Shown here one piece after another: positions 38,601 to 44,710 of a DNA stretch of 64,000 nucleotides (the stretch's first letter is position 1; each line of letters opens with the position of its first letter). The translations under genes and the position numbers were made by a program. Below the pieces are notes generated by a model. The model saw only the letters and a program-made list of their open reading frames with translations. It was not told where the DNA came from and searched no databases. Origin of the DNA: Aldrovandia affinis (Eukaryota; Chordata; Actinopteri; Notacanthiformes; Halosauridae); assembly GCA_029706075.1 (NCBI GenBank), contig JAINUG010000109.1:124001-188000 (forward strand). Direction: 5' to 3'.

Positions 38601-40501
38601 AGCCATTTTAACCATGGACAAGCGTGCACCTAAATAAATGAAAACATACATACAACTTATTATAAGAATAGATTAAAACGCCCTCAATGACAAGGGTAGC
38701 TATAACTATTGGCTAAATGTGAAAACCGGTCAGTTAATTTTAGGTAGCCTTATGGCAATTCGAGTAGCTTTTGCAAATATCCGAAAAGCAATGCAGACTT
38801 AAAATGACAAATCTGAATATACTTGACGACACTCCTGCTGGAAGTGTCACAACTGGTCTGAATAATTTGGGGCAATGAATGAAATGTGTTTTGGGGGTTG
38901 AAGCTGTTCAATGGGGACGTCATTGGGTTATGTGTTTTGGACAATGGATAAGGTCATGAGCAATGGCAAGGACAGTGATTTGAATGATCAATTTATGACA
39001 TTTTATGGAGCAAACCAGCCAAAGCGGAAAAAAGAGTATCGGTGCGAAAGTGAAAGGTCTTCCGGTTCATTTTCAGTGGAGAGCATGCATGGCACCCAGA
39101 TGTAATCATTAATGCTTTTCACTGTCCGATATGAAAGTTTATTCGCCAAATAATTCAGGGACACGCCCCCTACTCCCGATTAGCAAGACATCTCATTTTC
39201 TTTTGAAAATCCGTAAGAGTCAAATCAAAAACTAGCCACATTGGGAATGTTGATCTTACAGTAACACCACATTAACTACCAAGTTTCGCATAGCGAGTTA
39301 TTCTCCGAGAAGACTTGCGTTAGCCAACTACAAGATGGTGAACTACATAATGGCCAGAAATGGGTCAGAGCAGTTTTTCGCCGAGTTCAGACAGGCTACC
39401 GGGAACGTTAGCTGGCTCGCTAACAGGCACGTATCACAACATGGGCACATGTCATGCGTTCATGATAAAATGTTAGCTAGCCAGTGTTTCAGAAATGTCA
39501 ACGAACAAAATGTACGACATAAACCAAGTTGTTAGCCAACATTGGCTACACATATCCAAACATTCGTAAAGCAAACACTAACATGACTAGTACGCTAGCT
39601 ACTTACGCTACGTTAGTGAGGCAGCTAACTTCATACAGAAGCGAGTTAACGTTAGCTAGCAACTGCCAAGGGATACGGCTAGCTAACTAGCCAACATGAG
39701 GTAGACAAGCTACCTTCTCACAAACGTAGTTTTACATCCCTTATTTTCATGACTATGTGCATATAGTGGTGGGTAATTTAGAAAACAAAGGGGATATCTC
39801 AAATCCAGGTTACAATGTACGCTGCAAGGAAATAATAGCCACTGTGTTAACGTTGCAAAAGACACGTGGCCCCAAAGTTACCCAAAGCAATTGCTGGCTA
39901 GCTGCTCGCTGTCATATTTTGCTCAAGAATGCACAGTAGTATTAAATGAAGCTGTGCGAGGACATTCAACTCATTAGCTCCCCCTATCATAATTTCTTCG
40001 CACTTGCACCAACACAAGGCCCATCCCAAAGCAAAAAGAAAGTCAACAAAATGGCGGATTCGAGTGTGGTCACGTGACTCCTTTGTACTTTGAAAACCAT
40101 TTCCAGGCTAAGCAAATGGGTACAACCGTTCCGAAGAACCCGAAATCGAACCAATGTACCATTACATTTAAGAAAATGACACTTAATTCGACGTAGCACG
40201 ACAACAAAACAACAAACTACCAGTCTTTGTGGAACAAGAAGAAATGGCGGCCATTTTGTGCAAACTTGCGCAGACAAGAGGGGCGCCCCTCATATCGTGA
40301 AAATGTGGCGATATCAATAAATGCAGGTTTTGGAACTGTATAACGTACCGATTCCTCCTCTTTCTCCATTCCAGTCGGCATCTGCGGCACTGCCCGGTTA
40401 ATAGAGGCATATTCGTGCAGGTCGGGTAAGTCCTCGCAGCGGAAGACGGGTAGTGGCTTGGAAGCGTCCAGCGCCCGTGCCCGAAACGACAATTTACTCA
40501 T
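8816..40501 (-). CDS. epc1: enhancer of polycomb homolog 1, complete 14-exon gene
   Basis: The CDS is join of 40349-40501, 23436-23595, 18384-18529, 17705-17911, 17352-17500, 15230-15383, 14488-14640, 14138-14227, 13434-13582, 12654-13003, 10209-10327, 9917-10058, 9312-9684 and 8816-8888, all on the minus strand. It totals 2418 nt, giving 805 residues plus stop (human EPC1 has about 836). Every junction is GT-AG and every phase closes. The N-terminal EPcA/EPL1 region covers roughly residues 1-150, a conserved basic region lies at about 200-270, [11 protein letters not shown] followed by [10 protein letters not shown] at about 428-454, and the C-terminal E(Pc) domain at about 572-805. Family knowledge: EPC1 is a nuclear scaffold that holds the TIP60/KAT5, ING3 and MEAF6 catalytic module in NuA4. 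EPC1 is preferred over EPC2 because exon 1 carries [19 protein letters not shown]. Whether it is an a or b teleost duplicate cannot be told here. Confidence 0.97.
9312..9684 (-). CDS. epc1: epc1 exon 13 (residues 658-782)
   Basis: It starts with [20 protein letters not shown], continues through a Ser/Thr/Pro/His-rich low-complexity region with a run of six Thr, and contains [15 protein letters not shown] and [20 protein letters not shown], all hallmarks of the EPC1 C terminus. It ends 2 nt into an Arg codon with donor gtgcgt. Confidence 0.95.
9917..10058 (-). CDS. epc1: epc1 exon 12 (residues 611-658)
   Basis: It encodes [20 protein letters not shown], then a Lys/Glu/Gly-rich piece and NGVLQASG. 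It corresponds to the human [17 protein letters not shown] region. Phase 1 end, donor gtgagt. Confidence 0.95.
10209..10327 (-). CDS. epc1: epc1 exon 11 (residues 571-610)
   Basis: It encodes [20 protein letters not shown] followed by a Gln-rich helix, matching the human [18 protein letters not shown] segment. It ends in STQ, phase 0, donor gtgagc. The human segment following this (about 25 residues) has no counterpart. Confidence 0.95.
11497..11660 (+). mobile_element. SINE-like repeat fragment (epc1 intron 10)
   Basis: The sequence gttttggaggacgcttgtgc, followed by cccgaatcgatgggaggatg and ctctaaattggagaataagg, is the body and tail of a fish SINE family also seen, in part, at 19385-19640, 42470-42515 and 47475-47859. 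Confidence 0.5.
12654..13003 (-). CDS. epc1: epc1 exon 10 (residues 454-571)
   Basis: It encodes [18 protein letters not shown], then [20 protein letters not shown] and [12 protein letters not shown], followed by a Ser/Gly/Pro-rich tail ending GSTPVA. It is the longest internal exon apart from exon 13. Phase 1 end, donor gtgagc. Confidence 0.95.
13434..13582 (-). CDS. epc1: epc1 exon 9 (residues 405-454)
   Basis: The acceptor cccccag is followed by SRLDQSGSW, then [20 protein letters not shown] and ARRRVGRGG. This is the diagnostic mid-protein EPC motif. It ends 2 nt into the Arg codon, donor gtgagt. Confidence 0.96.
13649..13812. mobile_element. MITE copy A (epc1 intron 8 edge)
   Basis: It opens ggtgaatgaggcatcatgac and aaatgggtggagctac and closes with attccacccattct in reverse sense. 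Related copies are at 17128 and 63430, with fragments at 52074 and 57995. Confidence 0.55.
14138..14227 (-). CDS. epc1: epc1 exon 8 (residues 375-404)
   Basis: A 30-codon exon encoding [19 protein letters not shown] and [10 protein letters not shown], an acidic patch followed by a conserved basic/aromatic motif. Phase 0, consensus donor gtaagt. Confidence 0.95.
14285..14415. repeat. interrupted (GA)n microsatellite
   Basis: About 130 bp of GA dinucleotides with occasional gcgag and gagtg interruptions in epc1 intron 7, close to the exon 8 acceptor side; on the mRNA strand it is a long CU tract. Confidence 0.9.
14488..14640 (-). CDS. epc1: epc1 exon 7 (residues 324-374)
   Basis: It encodes [12 protein letters not shown] and [18 protein letters not shown], matching EPC1. 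The P/Q/S linker between these blocks is shorter than in human. Phase 0, donor gtgggt. Confidence 0.95.
14861..15050 (-). mobile_element. tRNA-derived SINE (intron 6)
   Basis: The reverse strand reads gtgtagtaatcgttaaggag, then a box-B-like ggttcaattccc, then gtacccttgagcaaggtact, ending in agagcgtctactaaatg. Same family as 20123, 37108, 37490 and 58621. Confidence 0.8.
15230..15383 (-). CDS. epc1: epc1 exon 6 (residues 272-323)
   Basis: The acceptor ctccag is followed by a G completing Arg, then [18 protein letters not shown] and [20 protein letters not shown]. It corresponds to human MSEVMAQRQPMKPTYAIPIIP. It ends in phase 0 after KPK with donor gtaggc. Confidence 0.95.
16781..17105 (-). 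mobile_element. CR1/L2-like LINE 3' fragment, reversed (intron 5)
   Basis: Its reverse complement aligns by eye to 1000-1210: gttttaaatncataaaagg, ttagaacaggagggcacagg and tggaacagcctgccag. A GGGCCA/GGCCAG repeat near 16865 is extra. Confidence 0.7.
17128..17286. mobile_element. MITE copy B (intron 5)
   Basis: caatgaggcgtcatgacacc at the left mirrors ttttgtgatgtcatgacagc at the right. It carries the internal agtaact..ttgaagcaatcg shared with copies A and C. Confidence 0.6.
17352..17500 (-). CDS. epc1: epc1 exon 5 (residues 223-272)
   Basis: It encodes [20 protein letters not shown] and [21 protein letters not shown], a highly basic, probably coiled-coil helix conserved in EPC1 and EPC2. It ends 2 nt into an Arg codon with the weak donor gtacca. 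That junction restores the family KRY motif with exon 6. Confidence 0.95.
17542..17583. repeat. (GT)21 microsatellite
   Basis: Uninterrupted GT run in epc1 intron 4, only about 40 bp upstream (in gene direction) of the exon 5 acceptor; on the pre-mRNA it is a CA repeat, the kind bound by hnRNP L. Confidence 0.95.
17705..17911 (-). CDS. epc1: epc1 exon 4 (residues 154-222)
   Basis: The acceptor ctcag is followed by [18 protein letters not shown], then [20 protein letters not shown] and TEKMQTRK, among the most conserved EPC stretches. Phase 0. The donor gtgcgc is weak. Reading past it gives a non-conserved tail that runs into the CA/GT repeat. Confidence 0.96.
17922..18015 (+). repeat. 24-bp tandem repeat, about 4 copies
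   Basis: Units of agaccaggttcactgaacca/ccag, the last one diverged, lie directly against the exon 4 acceptor in intron 3. Confidence 0.85.
18100..18235 (+). mobile_element. SINE/LINE 3' tail fragment (intron 3)
   Basis: Contains ggtggtggttgaccggag then gctgtaaagcgctttgaatc and ccaaataaatgcaaat, the recurrent 'aagcgcttt...aaataaatg' tail of fish retroposons. Confidence 0.5.
18384..18529 (-). CDS. epc1: epc1 exon 3 (residues 105-153)
   Basis: It follows an acceptor ending ggcag and completes a split Pro codon. It encodes [20 protein letters not shown] and [17 protein letters not shown], a conserved acidic then helical EPC segment. Phase 0 end, donor gtaacc. Confidence 0.96.
19385..19640 (-). 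repeat. SINE-like dispersed repeat fragment (intron 2)
   Basis: It carries agcacgtgctctcctccgaa and cccaatgtgg in the reverse sense of the family seen at 11497. Boundaries are vague. Confidence 0.35.
19740..20015 (+). mobile_element. LINE ORF2 C-terminal fossil with 47-bp triplication
   Basis: Reads [20 protein letters not shown], a hallmark of L2/Rex-like ORF2 C-terminal regions, followed by a decayed FKSLV. Just before it a 47-bp unit (gccgtggggctcatc..aacaggatgca) occurs three times, so the same short peptide is repeated. Confidence 0.65.
20123..20345 (+). mobile_element. tRNA-derived SINE (intron 2)
   Basis: Box-B-like ggttcgattcg, then ggggcactgccgttgcacct, ttcagtaaataaaatatcca and ccggataaagtcagctaaat. 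Full-length-looking member of the family at 37108. Confidence 0.8.
20787..21581. mobile_element. hAT-type non-autonomous element, 795 bp
   Basis: Ends read ttgggatgctaat..attaatcattaacatcccat. An exact 8-bp target duplication atatgaat lies at 20779-20786 and 21582-21589. It shares most of its sequence with the element at 48727-49225 but has about 300 bp more in the middle. No transposase ORF. Confidence 0.85.
22532..22685. repeat. imperfect long inverted repeat
   Basis: Left arm tagctagtgttcacggatat then tgcttgctaaatcaaggctt; the right arm is its complement with a 25-base insertion. The loop is about 20 bp. It is probably a foldback MITE in intron 2. Confidence 0.6.
23436..23595 (-). CDS. 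epc1: epc1 exon 2 (residues 52-105)
   Basis: The acceptor ends cgtag. The exon encodes [20 protein letters not shown] and, further on, [13 protein letters not shown] and KQLIHIQ. It ends in phase 1 with donor gtgagt. This is the core of the EPcA domain. It is isolated between the two largest introns. Confidence 0.96.
23629..23658. repeat. (AC)15 microsatellite
   Basis: In epc1 intron 1, 34 bp upstream (gene sense) of the exon 2 acceptor. Confidence 0.95.
24114..24415. repeat. three-armed repeat: two direct copies around an inverted one
   Basis: About 24115-24220 and 24302-24405 are direct copies (ggtatctg..ccaggccag..ggttccag..tctggctgttccaggcatc). About 24220-24280 is an inverted partial copy (ggaacc..ggcctttctggcctgg..ccagatacc). 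Confidence 0.75.
24955..25205 (+). repeat. degenerate ~32-bp minisatellite
   Basis: Repeated gtgaaagccgctaaacgcac/atgtggaaat units, about seven copies, increasingly diverged to the right. Confidence 0.8.
25471..25745 (+). repeat. tandem repeat of 101-113 bp, about 2.5 copies
   Basis: accaccacatgcac begins at 25471, 25572 and 25685. Units contain cagtgagagcggcgttagcc and gcaggctaacatttagacca. Confidence 0.85.
26381..26406. repeat. (CT)n microsatellite
   Basis: Thirteen CT repeats in epc1 intron 1. Confidence 0.9.
27677..28423. mobile_element. PIF/Harbinger-like non-autonomous element, 747 bp
   Basis: Ends are aggcctttacatgct at left and agcatgtagaggcct at right, flanked by TAA at 27674-27676 and 28424-28426. 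A TWA target duplication is typical of PIF/Harbinger. The repeated gtcgca/tgcgac/ttgcgca subterminal motifs lie inside both ends. The small ORF 28186-28455 has no recognised domain. A SINE tail piece is nested at 27895-27990. Confidence 0.7.
27895..27990 (-). mobile_element. SINE tail fragment
   Basis: acattttaagcatttagcag, acgctcttatccagagcgac and ccagatgtgcattaatacat closely match 48068-48160. Confidence 0.6.
28501..30100 (-). mobile_element. Tc1-like transposon, inactive
   Basis: Long (about 200 bp) inverted ends: the left reads attgaacacatcaacatttt then aatgtatttccaatgaggcc, and the right reads its complement and ends caatacttatttcccccatt g with TA at 30101-30102. The left terminus is decayed, so its exact start is uncertain. 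Confidence 0.85.
28721..29729 (-). pseudogene. Tc1 transposase, frameshifted
   Basis: Catalytic core DD34E motifs are intact in 28721-29329: [24 protein letters not shown] and [11 protein letters not shown]. The middle DNA-binding part is in another frame at 29358-29594 ([19 protein letters not shown]). The N-terminal start near 29729 (MMGKSKELS) is in yet another frame. At least two or three frameshifts make it non-functional. Confidence 0.88.
32308..32362 (+). mobile_element. SINE tail fragment
   Basis: gtcgctctggataagagcat then ctgctaaatgccctaaatg, after an A run. Confidence 0.6.
33069..33554. mobile_element. hAT-type non-autonomous element, 486 bp
   Basis: Terminal repeats taggcatgggacggt and accgtcccatgccta are nearly perfect (one internal difference), with an exact 8-bp duplication agtcaaac at 33061-33068 and 33555-33562. 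Palindromic taccgcggta motifs repeat in both subterminal regions. No transposase ORF. Confidence 0.9.
34646..34920 (+). repeat. 33-bp tandem repeat split by a SINE
   Basis: Units of ggttagggagccctgctgca/ggaagaacag occur before the SINE (34660-34732) and resume after it (34893-34920). Confidence 0.7.
34733..34892 (+). mobile_element. tRNA-derived SINE, second family
   Basis: The first 73 bases look like a tRNA gene: box A tggctcagtaggtagagc and box B ggttcgattcc. The body continues catatacagaaaaatgcatg and ends gctttggataaaagcatctg ctaaacagc and an AT tail. A second copy is at 51614-51780. Confidence 0.8.
35205..35355. mobile_element. palindromic MITE-like hairpin (intron 1)
   Basis: Arms of about 50 bp: actcccagtggaatagcagt then ttgagccgttcc against ggaacggctcaaactgctgt and cactgggagt. 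The centre is unrelated. Confidence 0.75.
37108..37341 (+). mobile_element. tRNA-derived SINE, well preserved
   Basis: gtagtgtggtataatggtta, box B ggttcaatcccc, ctgccgttgtacccttgagc, tatccagctgtataaatgga and gctctggataagagcgtctg, ending in taaatgcctgtaatg repeats. Confidence 0.85.
37490..37700 (-). mobile_element. tRNA-derived SINE, inverted neighbour
   Basis: Same family, opposite strand, 150 bp from the previous copy: tagcagacgctcttatcctg at the left, ccccaactgggactcaaacc and ccattatacaacacggacgc at the right. Confidence 0.85.
40048..40078 (+). promoter_or_regulatory. YY1-like site next to a GTCACGTGAC E-box
   Basis: AAAATGGCGG at 40048-40057 is followed 11 bp later by the perfectly palindromic 10-mer GTCACGTGAC at 40069-40078, the optimal USF/TFE3-type E-box. 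It is in the 5' part of epc1 intron 1. Confidence 0.4.
40242..40257. promoter_or_regulatory. palindromic double YY1-like site
   Basis: AAATGGCGGCCATTTT puts an ATGGCGGC core and its inverted partner head to head, about 100 bp into epc1 intron 1. Confidence 0.4.
40349..40501 (-). CDS. epc1: epc1 exon 1 (residues 1-51, start codon)
   Basis: It begins [20 protein letters not shown], identical in style to vertebrate EPC1 N termini. The ATG has A at -3 (AAAAATGA). The exon ends in phase 0 after MEKEEES and the donor reads gtacgt. It encodes the start of the EPcA domain that contacts the TIP60 module. Confidence 0.97.
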
Positions 40502-40990
40502 TTTTATAATTCGATATGCAGCATAAATCTATCCGATCCCCTAAAATTAACAACTGTCCCGGTTTGAGCTCTCATGGATGGGTCTGTGGCGTTCTCCAGG
40601 AGTCTACTGATCGATTGGTAAAAAATATATAAATGGCGATGCGAACGGAGCCGGGAAGGCCCGGGTCTTGGTCGCTCTCTTTCGGTCTCTTTTTTCAATC
40701 ACTCCGCTTACTCTCCCTGGTTCAATACGCCATGGCCAACATGGCGGACATTAAAAACTCTAACTCTCCGTTCGCTCCTAGCGGCCCAACCCCCGACAAC
40801 ACAACAGCCATTCCCACACGGTCCCGCGCGCGTGCGCGTTCGCGGCGGTGGGGGAGGGGAGCGCTCCACACACTTTCAAAGGAACCCCCCTCCTCTGAAA
40901 AACAGTGCGCGCCTCCCGTGAACAAAACGAGGCTCGTCCCCCCCCTACCTTCAGAATCATAAACAGACAGGTTCGACATAGGGAGCACTG
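40502..40990 (-). promoter_or_regulatory. epc1: epc1 5'UTR and CpG-rich promoter
   Basis: It lies immediately upstream of the epc1 ATG. CpG is locally dense, especially at 40630-40660 and at 40825-40865 (cgcgcgcgtgcgcgttcgcggcgg), unlike the AT-rich surroundings. A YY1-like ATGGCGG site lies at 40737-40748. No TATA box at a sensible distance was seen, which fits a housekeeping chromatin gene. The transcription start is not determined. Confidence 0.6.
40737..40748 (+). promoter_or_regulatory. YY1-like site (caacatggcgga)
   Basis: It matches the YY1 core AANATGGCGG on the plus strand, about 240 bp upstream of the epc1 ATG. Two similar sites lie at 40048 and 40242 in the start of intron 1. Confidence 0.4.
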
Positions 40991-41752
40991 ATGATCCTGC
41001 CGCTATGAGATTAGTTAGACGGGAGGGACTCAGTGATTTCTCAGTGATTCACCATTTTAAGGACAAAAACACGTATTACACGTACAGGTAGAGTGGTTGC
41101 CACATTAAAATTAACGTAGATAAAAATTAAAAAAAAGGGCAACTTTTCTGTAACGGTTCATTTACATAGGACAACGGAGTAGGGCGATGTAATGGTTCGC
41201 ACTCGAAAAATAAGCTTGTCAACGTTACCTTATATGCATGTGGTTTTGCTAAAACAAATGATCTAACACGCCAATTTTTATGCTGGGAGCATGTGCCAAT
41301 GATTGACTCATAGAAAGGGTATTTGGGTCCAACAACGATAGCAAACTTAATATAGATATTTATACACCCTTGTAACAATAGTTAAGACAATTCATATGAT
41401 AAAATTTACAATGTACAATTTATACCGGCCAGCAATGGAGGCAACCTGTTCTTAGATACTCAGTTTCAATCTTGGAAAATGTTGCCCTCTTCTGGTATAA
41501 TTTGTATTTGCACGGAAATGTCAGTCATGTGCCAATCAACCGAGTAAAAAGGAAGAGTGCCAAAAAATAGTGGATGCGGTTACAGTGAAGCTCAAATCCT
41601 ACAAGAAAGCTTCTGTGGCAAGTCAATTGTTACAGAAGATCAAGAGGAATAAGTAACTAACGTATGGGCGTGTGCTTCAGGCCAGGGGAAAAGCACAATG
41701 CTATAAAATGCATGCAAATAATACATAATACACAACCAATATTTTCAAAATA

Positions 41753-42246
41753 CAGTGAGTATAAGTAGCATTCACCCCCTTTAGCATTTTTCAATTGGAT
41801 TCAAAATGGATTGAATTGTATTTCTTGCCACTGATAAACAACATATTCTATACGGTGAAATTAAAAAAGCATTTTTTTATGACAAAAAACCCCCAACAAT
41901 AATTGGTATTCACCCCCCACGACTTCATACTTGGTAGAAGCCATTAGCTGTGAGTATTTGGCTAAGTCAGTTCAAATTCAGTTGTGCCATGTTCTCTCCA
42001 TTTCTTTATAATGGACTTAACAGTACTCCTGGGGATATTCAAAGCCTTTGAAATATTCTTATACATCTTTCCACTGATTGGTACTTTTGAAGAACCTTTT
42101 CTTGTATTTGCTTTTAATGCTTTTTGGTCATCATGATGAAGCTCCTGTTCAGAGTTGGTTTTTTTCACTTTGGAATTTGAGTATTTTGTGTTGATCAGTG
42201 GCAAGAAATCCCAATAAAAGGGGGTGAATACTTTTTATACTCACTG
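41753..42246 (-). mobile_element. Tc1-like deletion derivative, 494 bp
   Basis: Starts cagtgagtataagtagcatt caccccct and ends agggggtgaatactttttat actcactg, with TA target dinucleotides at 41751-41752 and 42247-42248. Only the N-terminal part of a transposase remains. Confidence 0.88.
41962..42204 (-). pseudogene. truncated Tc1 transposase (DNA-binding part only)
   Basis: 80 codons; the C-terminal half reads ISKALNIPRSTVKSIIKKWR, a typical second helix-turn-helix of Tc1 transposases. No DDE catalytic domain is present. Confidence 0.75.
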
Positions 42247-43714
42247 TAAGTGATAAAAGTTAACCAGAGGCAGTCAAAACTTCTGACCCAAACACATTTA
42301 GTCTGCTAGCACCCCCAGCTGTTAGCGTGGATCATTACATGTCCACACTGCATATATTTAGACCACAGAATTTAATATAACCAGTACCATCACAGTCCTT
42401 TATTATACAGCGACACAAATATACAATTCAATTTGTAGTGTTTTGTACAGAGCAGAGGGGGAGGAATTGAGATAAATAAAGGGTATAATTGGCAACCAAA
42501 ACGGAAAAAAAGGTTAATTTATTATTAAAGCTGTGTTAATGGGCAGACAAGGCAGTACAGAATGAAAAGAAAATCCATCACTCCAATCAGAGTCCAGAGT
42601 GAAATTTAGCATGATGCACTTCCTATTGCGTACACTGGAATGTAAAATGGTTCACTTCATTGACAGCAAAGTTAATTGAGAAGACAAAGGTAACTCACTC
42701 AGTGATGCTATCCCCAATAGTCAAGGCACAAGTATTAGCAGTCCTATTCATGAGAAACAGCAATTTTTTAAACTGACTAAATCAGTTTTCTTGAGGGAGA
42801 TCACCCAGCATGTACAGTAGAAATGTAGCCCTGACTCGGAATGAGTGCAAGAACTGCCATCATTACATGCCTCACATTTATTAAAAAATATACATATGCA
42901 CACAAAAGGTTTACAGTGGGATATGTATGCAAGCTTCTACATACCAAAACTTACATTTGATGCAAAATCTAACGTGTACCCAACCGCATCTACGCCAAAC
43001 ATAAAGGCTTCTCCCCCCCCCCCCACAACTATGGAAACAAGTTGTCATGGGTTCCTGTGACTGCAGGGGGAGCCAGTTACTTATTTCTACTTACAACAAA
43101 TTCTCTAGTAACTGATTACACATAAATCCACGTTTTAACTTATGTCTCAGAAATAAACATGGAATTTATAAGGAATTGCTTGTTAAAACCACTTGCTTGT
43201 TGTCAGATACAATTCTCACGAATACACTCATAACTGTACAGGAAGTAAATCACTCTCCCAACCGTACCGGAAGTAGATCAGACTCTTACCAACCGTACCG
43301 GAAGTAGATCAGACGCCACGCCAACAGTAAAGTTCCTTATTAAGTTCACTAAAGAAGAAATACTTAAATTATTGCATCAAACTTTCACCTCTGATGCCTC
43401 TGAAAAATGCTTTTAAAAATCCCCAAATCCCAACTCTTTCATGTAATATTTTGGTCATCCAGTAAATCGTTTTTTCCTTATTGCAAGAAAACTAGCAACT
43501 TAGTAAATCTGTTCCTAATGAGTTCCATATGGCATCATTGCTGCACGTGATTAAAAAAACAAACAAAGTGGTAATTTCACATCACTGAAACCAGTTAGTA
43601 ACTTTATAAAACATTTTTGTTCGTCCATCTTGCCAGAACCAGGCAAGGCCCAGTTTGTGTTTCTTACAAATGTAATGTTATTTAAAGACAGATGAGTAGG
43701 TTGATGAATAAATA
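42247..43714. other. intergenic; no gene seen
   Basis: AT-rich. Contains the SINE tail at 42470, a C run at 43012-43024 and a short direct repeat around 43255-43320 (ccaaccgtaccggaagtaga). Confidence 0.5.
42470..42515 (+). mobile_element. SINE tail fragment
   Basis: ataaataaagggtataattg gcaaccaaaacggaaaaaaa, matching the tail of the SINE at 47475-47859. Confidence 0.5.
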
Positions 43715-43873
43715 CACTGCCTGGCCAAAAAAAGTAACCATCTGGATTTAACTAAGCAAATAGGTAAGAGCCTTCCATTGGATAATTACTGCAGTGATTA
43801 ATATCTTTTAGCTGGCAACAAGTTATTTAACCCTAACTGATGCAGTGAGTAGCTTCTCATTTCTTAAATAACC

Positions 43874-44710
43874 ATGTCGGAAAACATATCCTGTGGTCGT
43901 GGAAAAGATGTTAATCTGTTTCAGAAGGGTCAAATTATTGGTCTGCATCAAGCAAAGAAAACAACTAAGGAGATTGCTGAAACTACTAAAAATGGGTTAA
44001 GAACTGTCCAACGCATTATTAAAACCTGGAAGGATAGTGGTGAACCATCATCTTCGAGGAAGAAATGTGGTCAGAAAAAAATCTTGAATGATCGTGATCG
44101 GCGATCACTTAAGCGTTTGGTGAAATCATATCGTAAAAAATCAACAGTAGAACGCACGGCTATGTTTAATAGTGAAAGTAAGAGCATTTCCACACACACA
44201 ATGCGAAGGGAACTAAAACAGCTGTGTAGCCTTAAGAAAACCACTCGTCAGTGAGGCTTTTGGAAAAAAAGGCTTCAATTTGCTAGGGAGCATAAAGATT
44301 GGACTCTGGAGCAATGGAAGAAGGTCATGTGGTCTGATGAGTCCAGATTTACCCTGTTCCAGAGTGATGGGCGCATCAGGGTAAGAAGAGAGGCGGATGA
44401 GGTGATGCACCCATCATGCCTAGTGCCTACCGTACAAGCCTGTGTGGGCAGTGTTATGATCTGGGGTTGCTGCAGTTGGTCAGGTCTAGGTTCAGCAACG
44501 TTATGTGCCCAAAGAATGAGGTCAGCTGACTACCTGAATATACTGAATGACCAGGTTTTTCCATCAATGGATTTTTTATTCCCTGATGGCACGGGCATAT
44601 TCCGAGGTTACAATGCCACGATTCATCGGGCTCAAATTGTGAAAGAGTGGTTCAGGGAGCATGAGACATCATTTTCACACATGGATTGGCCACCACAGAG
44701 TCCAGACCTT
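43874..44710 (+). pseudogene. Tc1 transposase, interrupted
   Basis: 43874-44251 encodes the helix-turn-helix region (KGQIIGLHQAKKTTKEIAET, RTVQRIIKTWKDSG). A TGA at 44252-44254 breaks the frame, which then resumes unshifted ([16 protein letters not shown]). The second catalytic Asp region reads [11 protein letters not shown], where the family has an Asp before Asn, so that residue is lost. The frame stops being transposase at SPDL where the LINE enters; the C-terminal end continues at 46477 (NPIENLWDVLE). Confidence 0.88.

Noticed and set aside
40502-40512. TATAAAA directly before the epc1 ATG
   Set aside because: It abuts the start codon, too close to be a working TATA box for this ATG.
40633-40962. 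109-codon plus ORF starting in the epc1 promoter
   Set aside because: Arg/Pro/Ser-rich composition follows from CpG-rich sequence. No conserved protein or Kozak/splice support.
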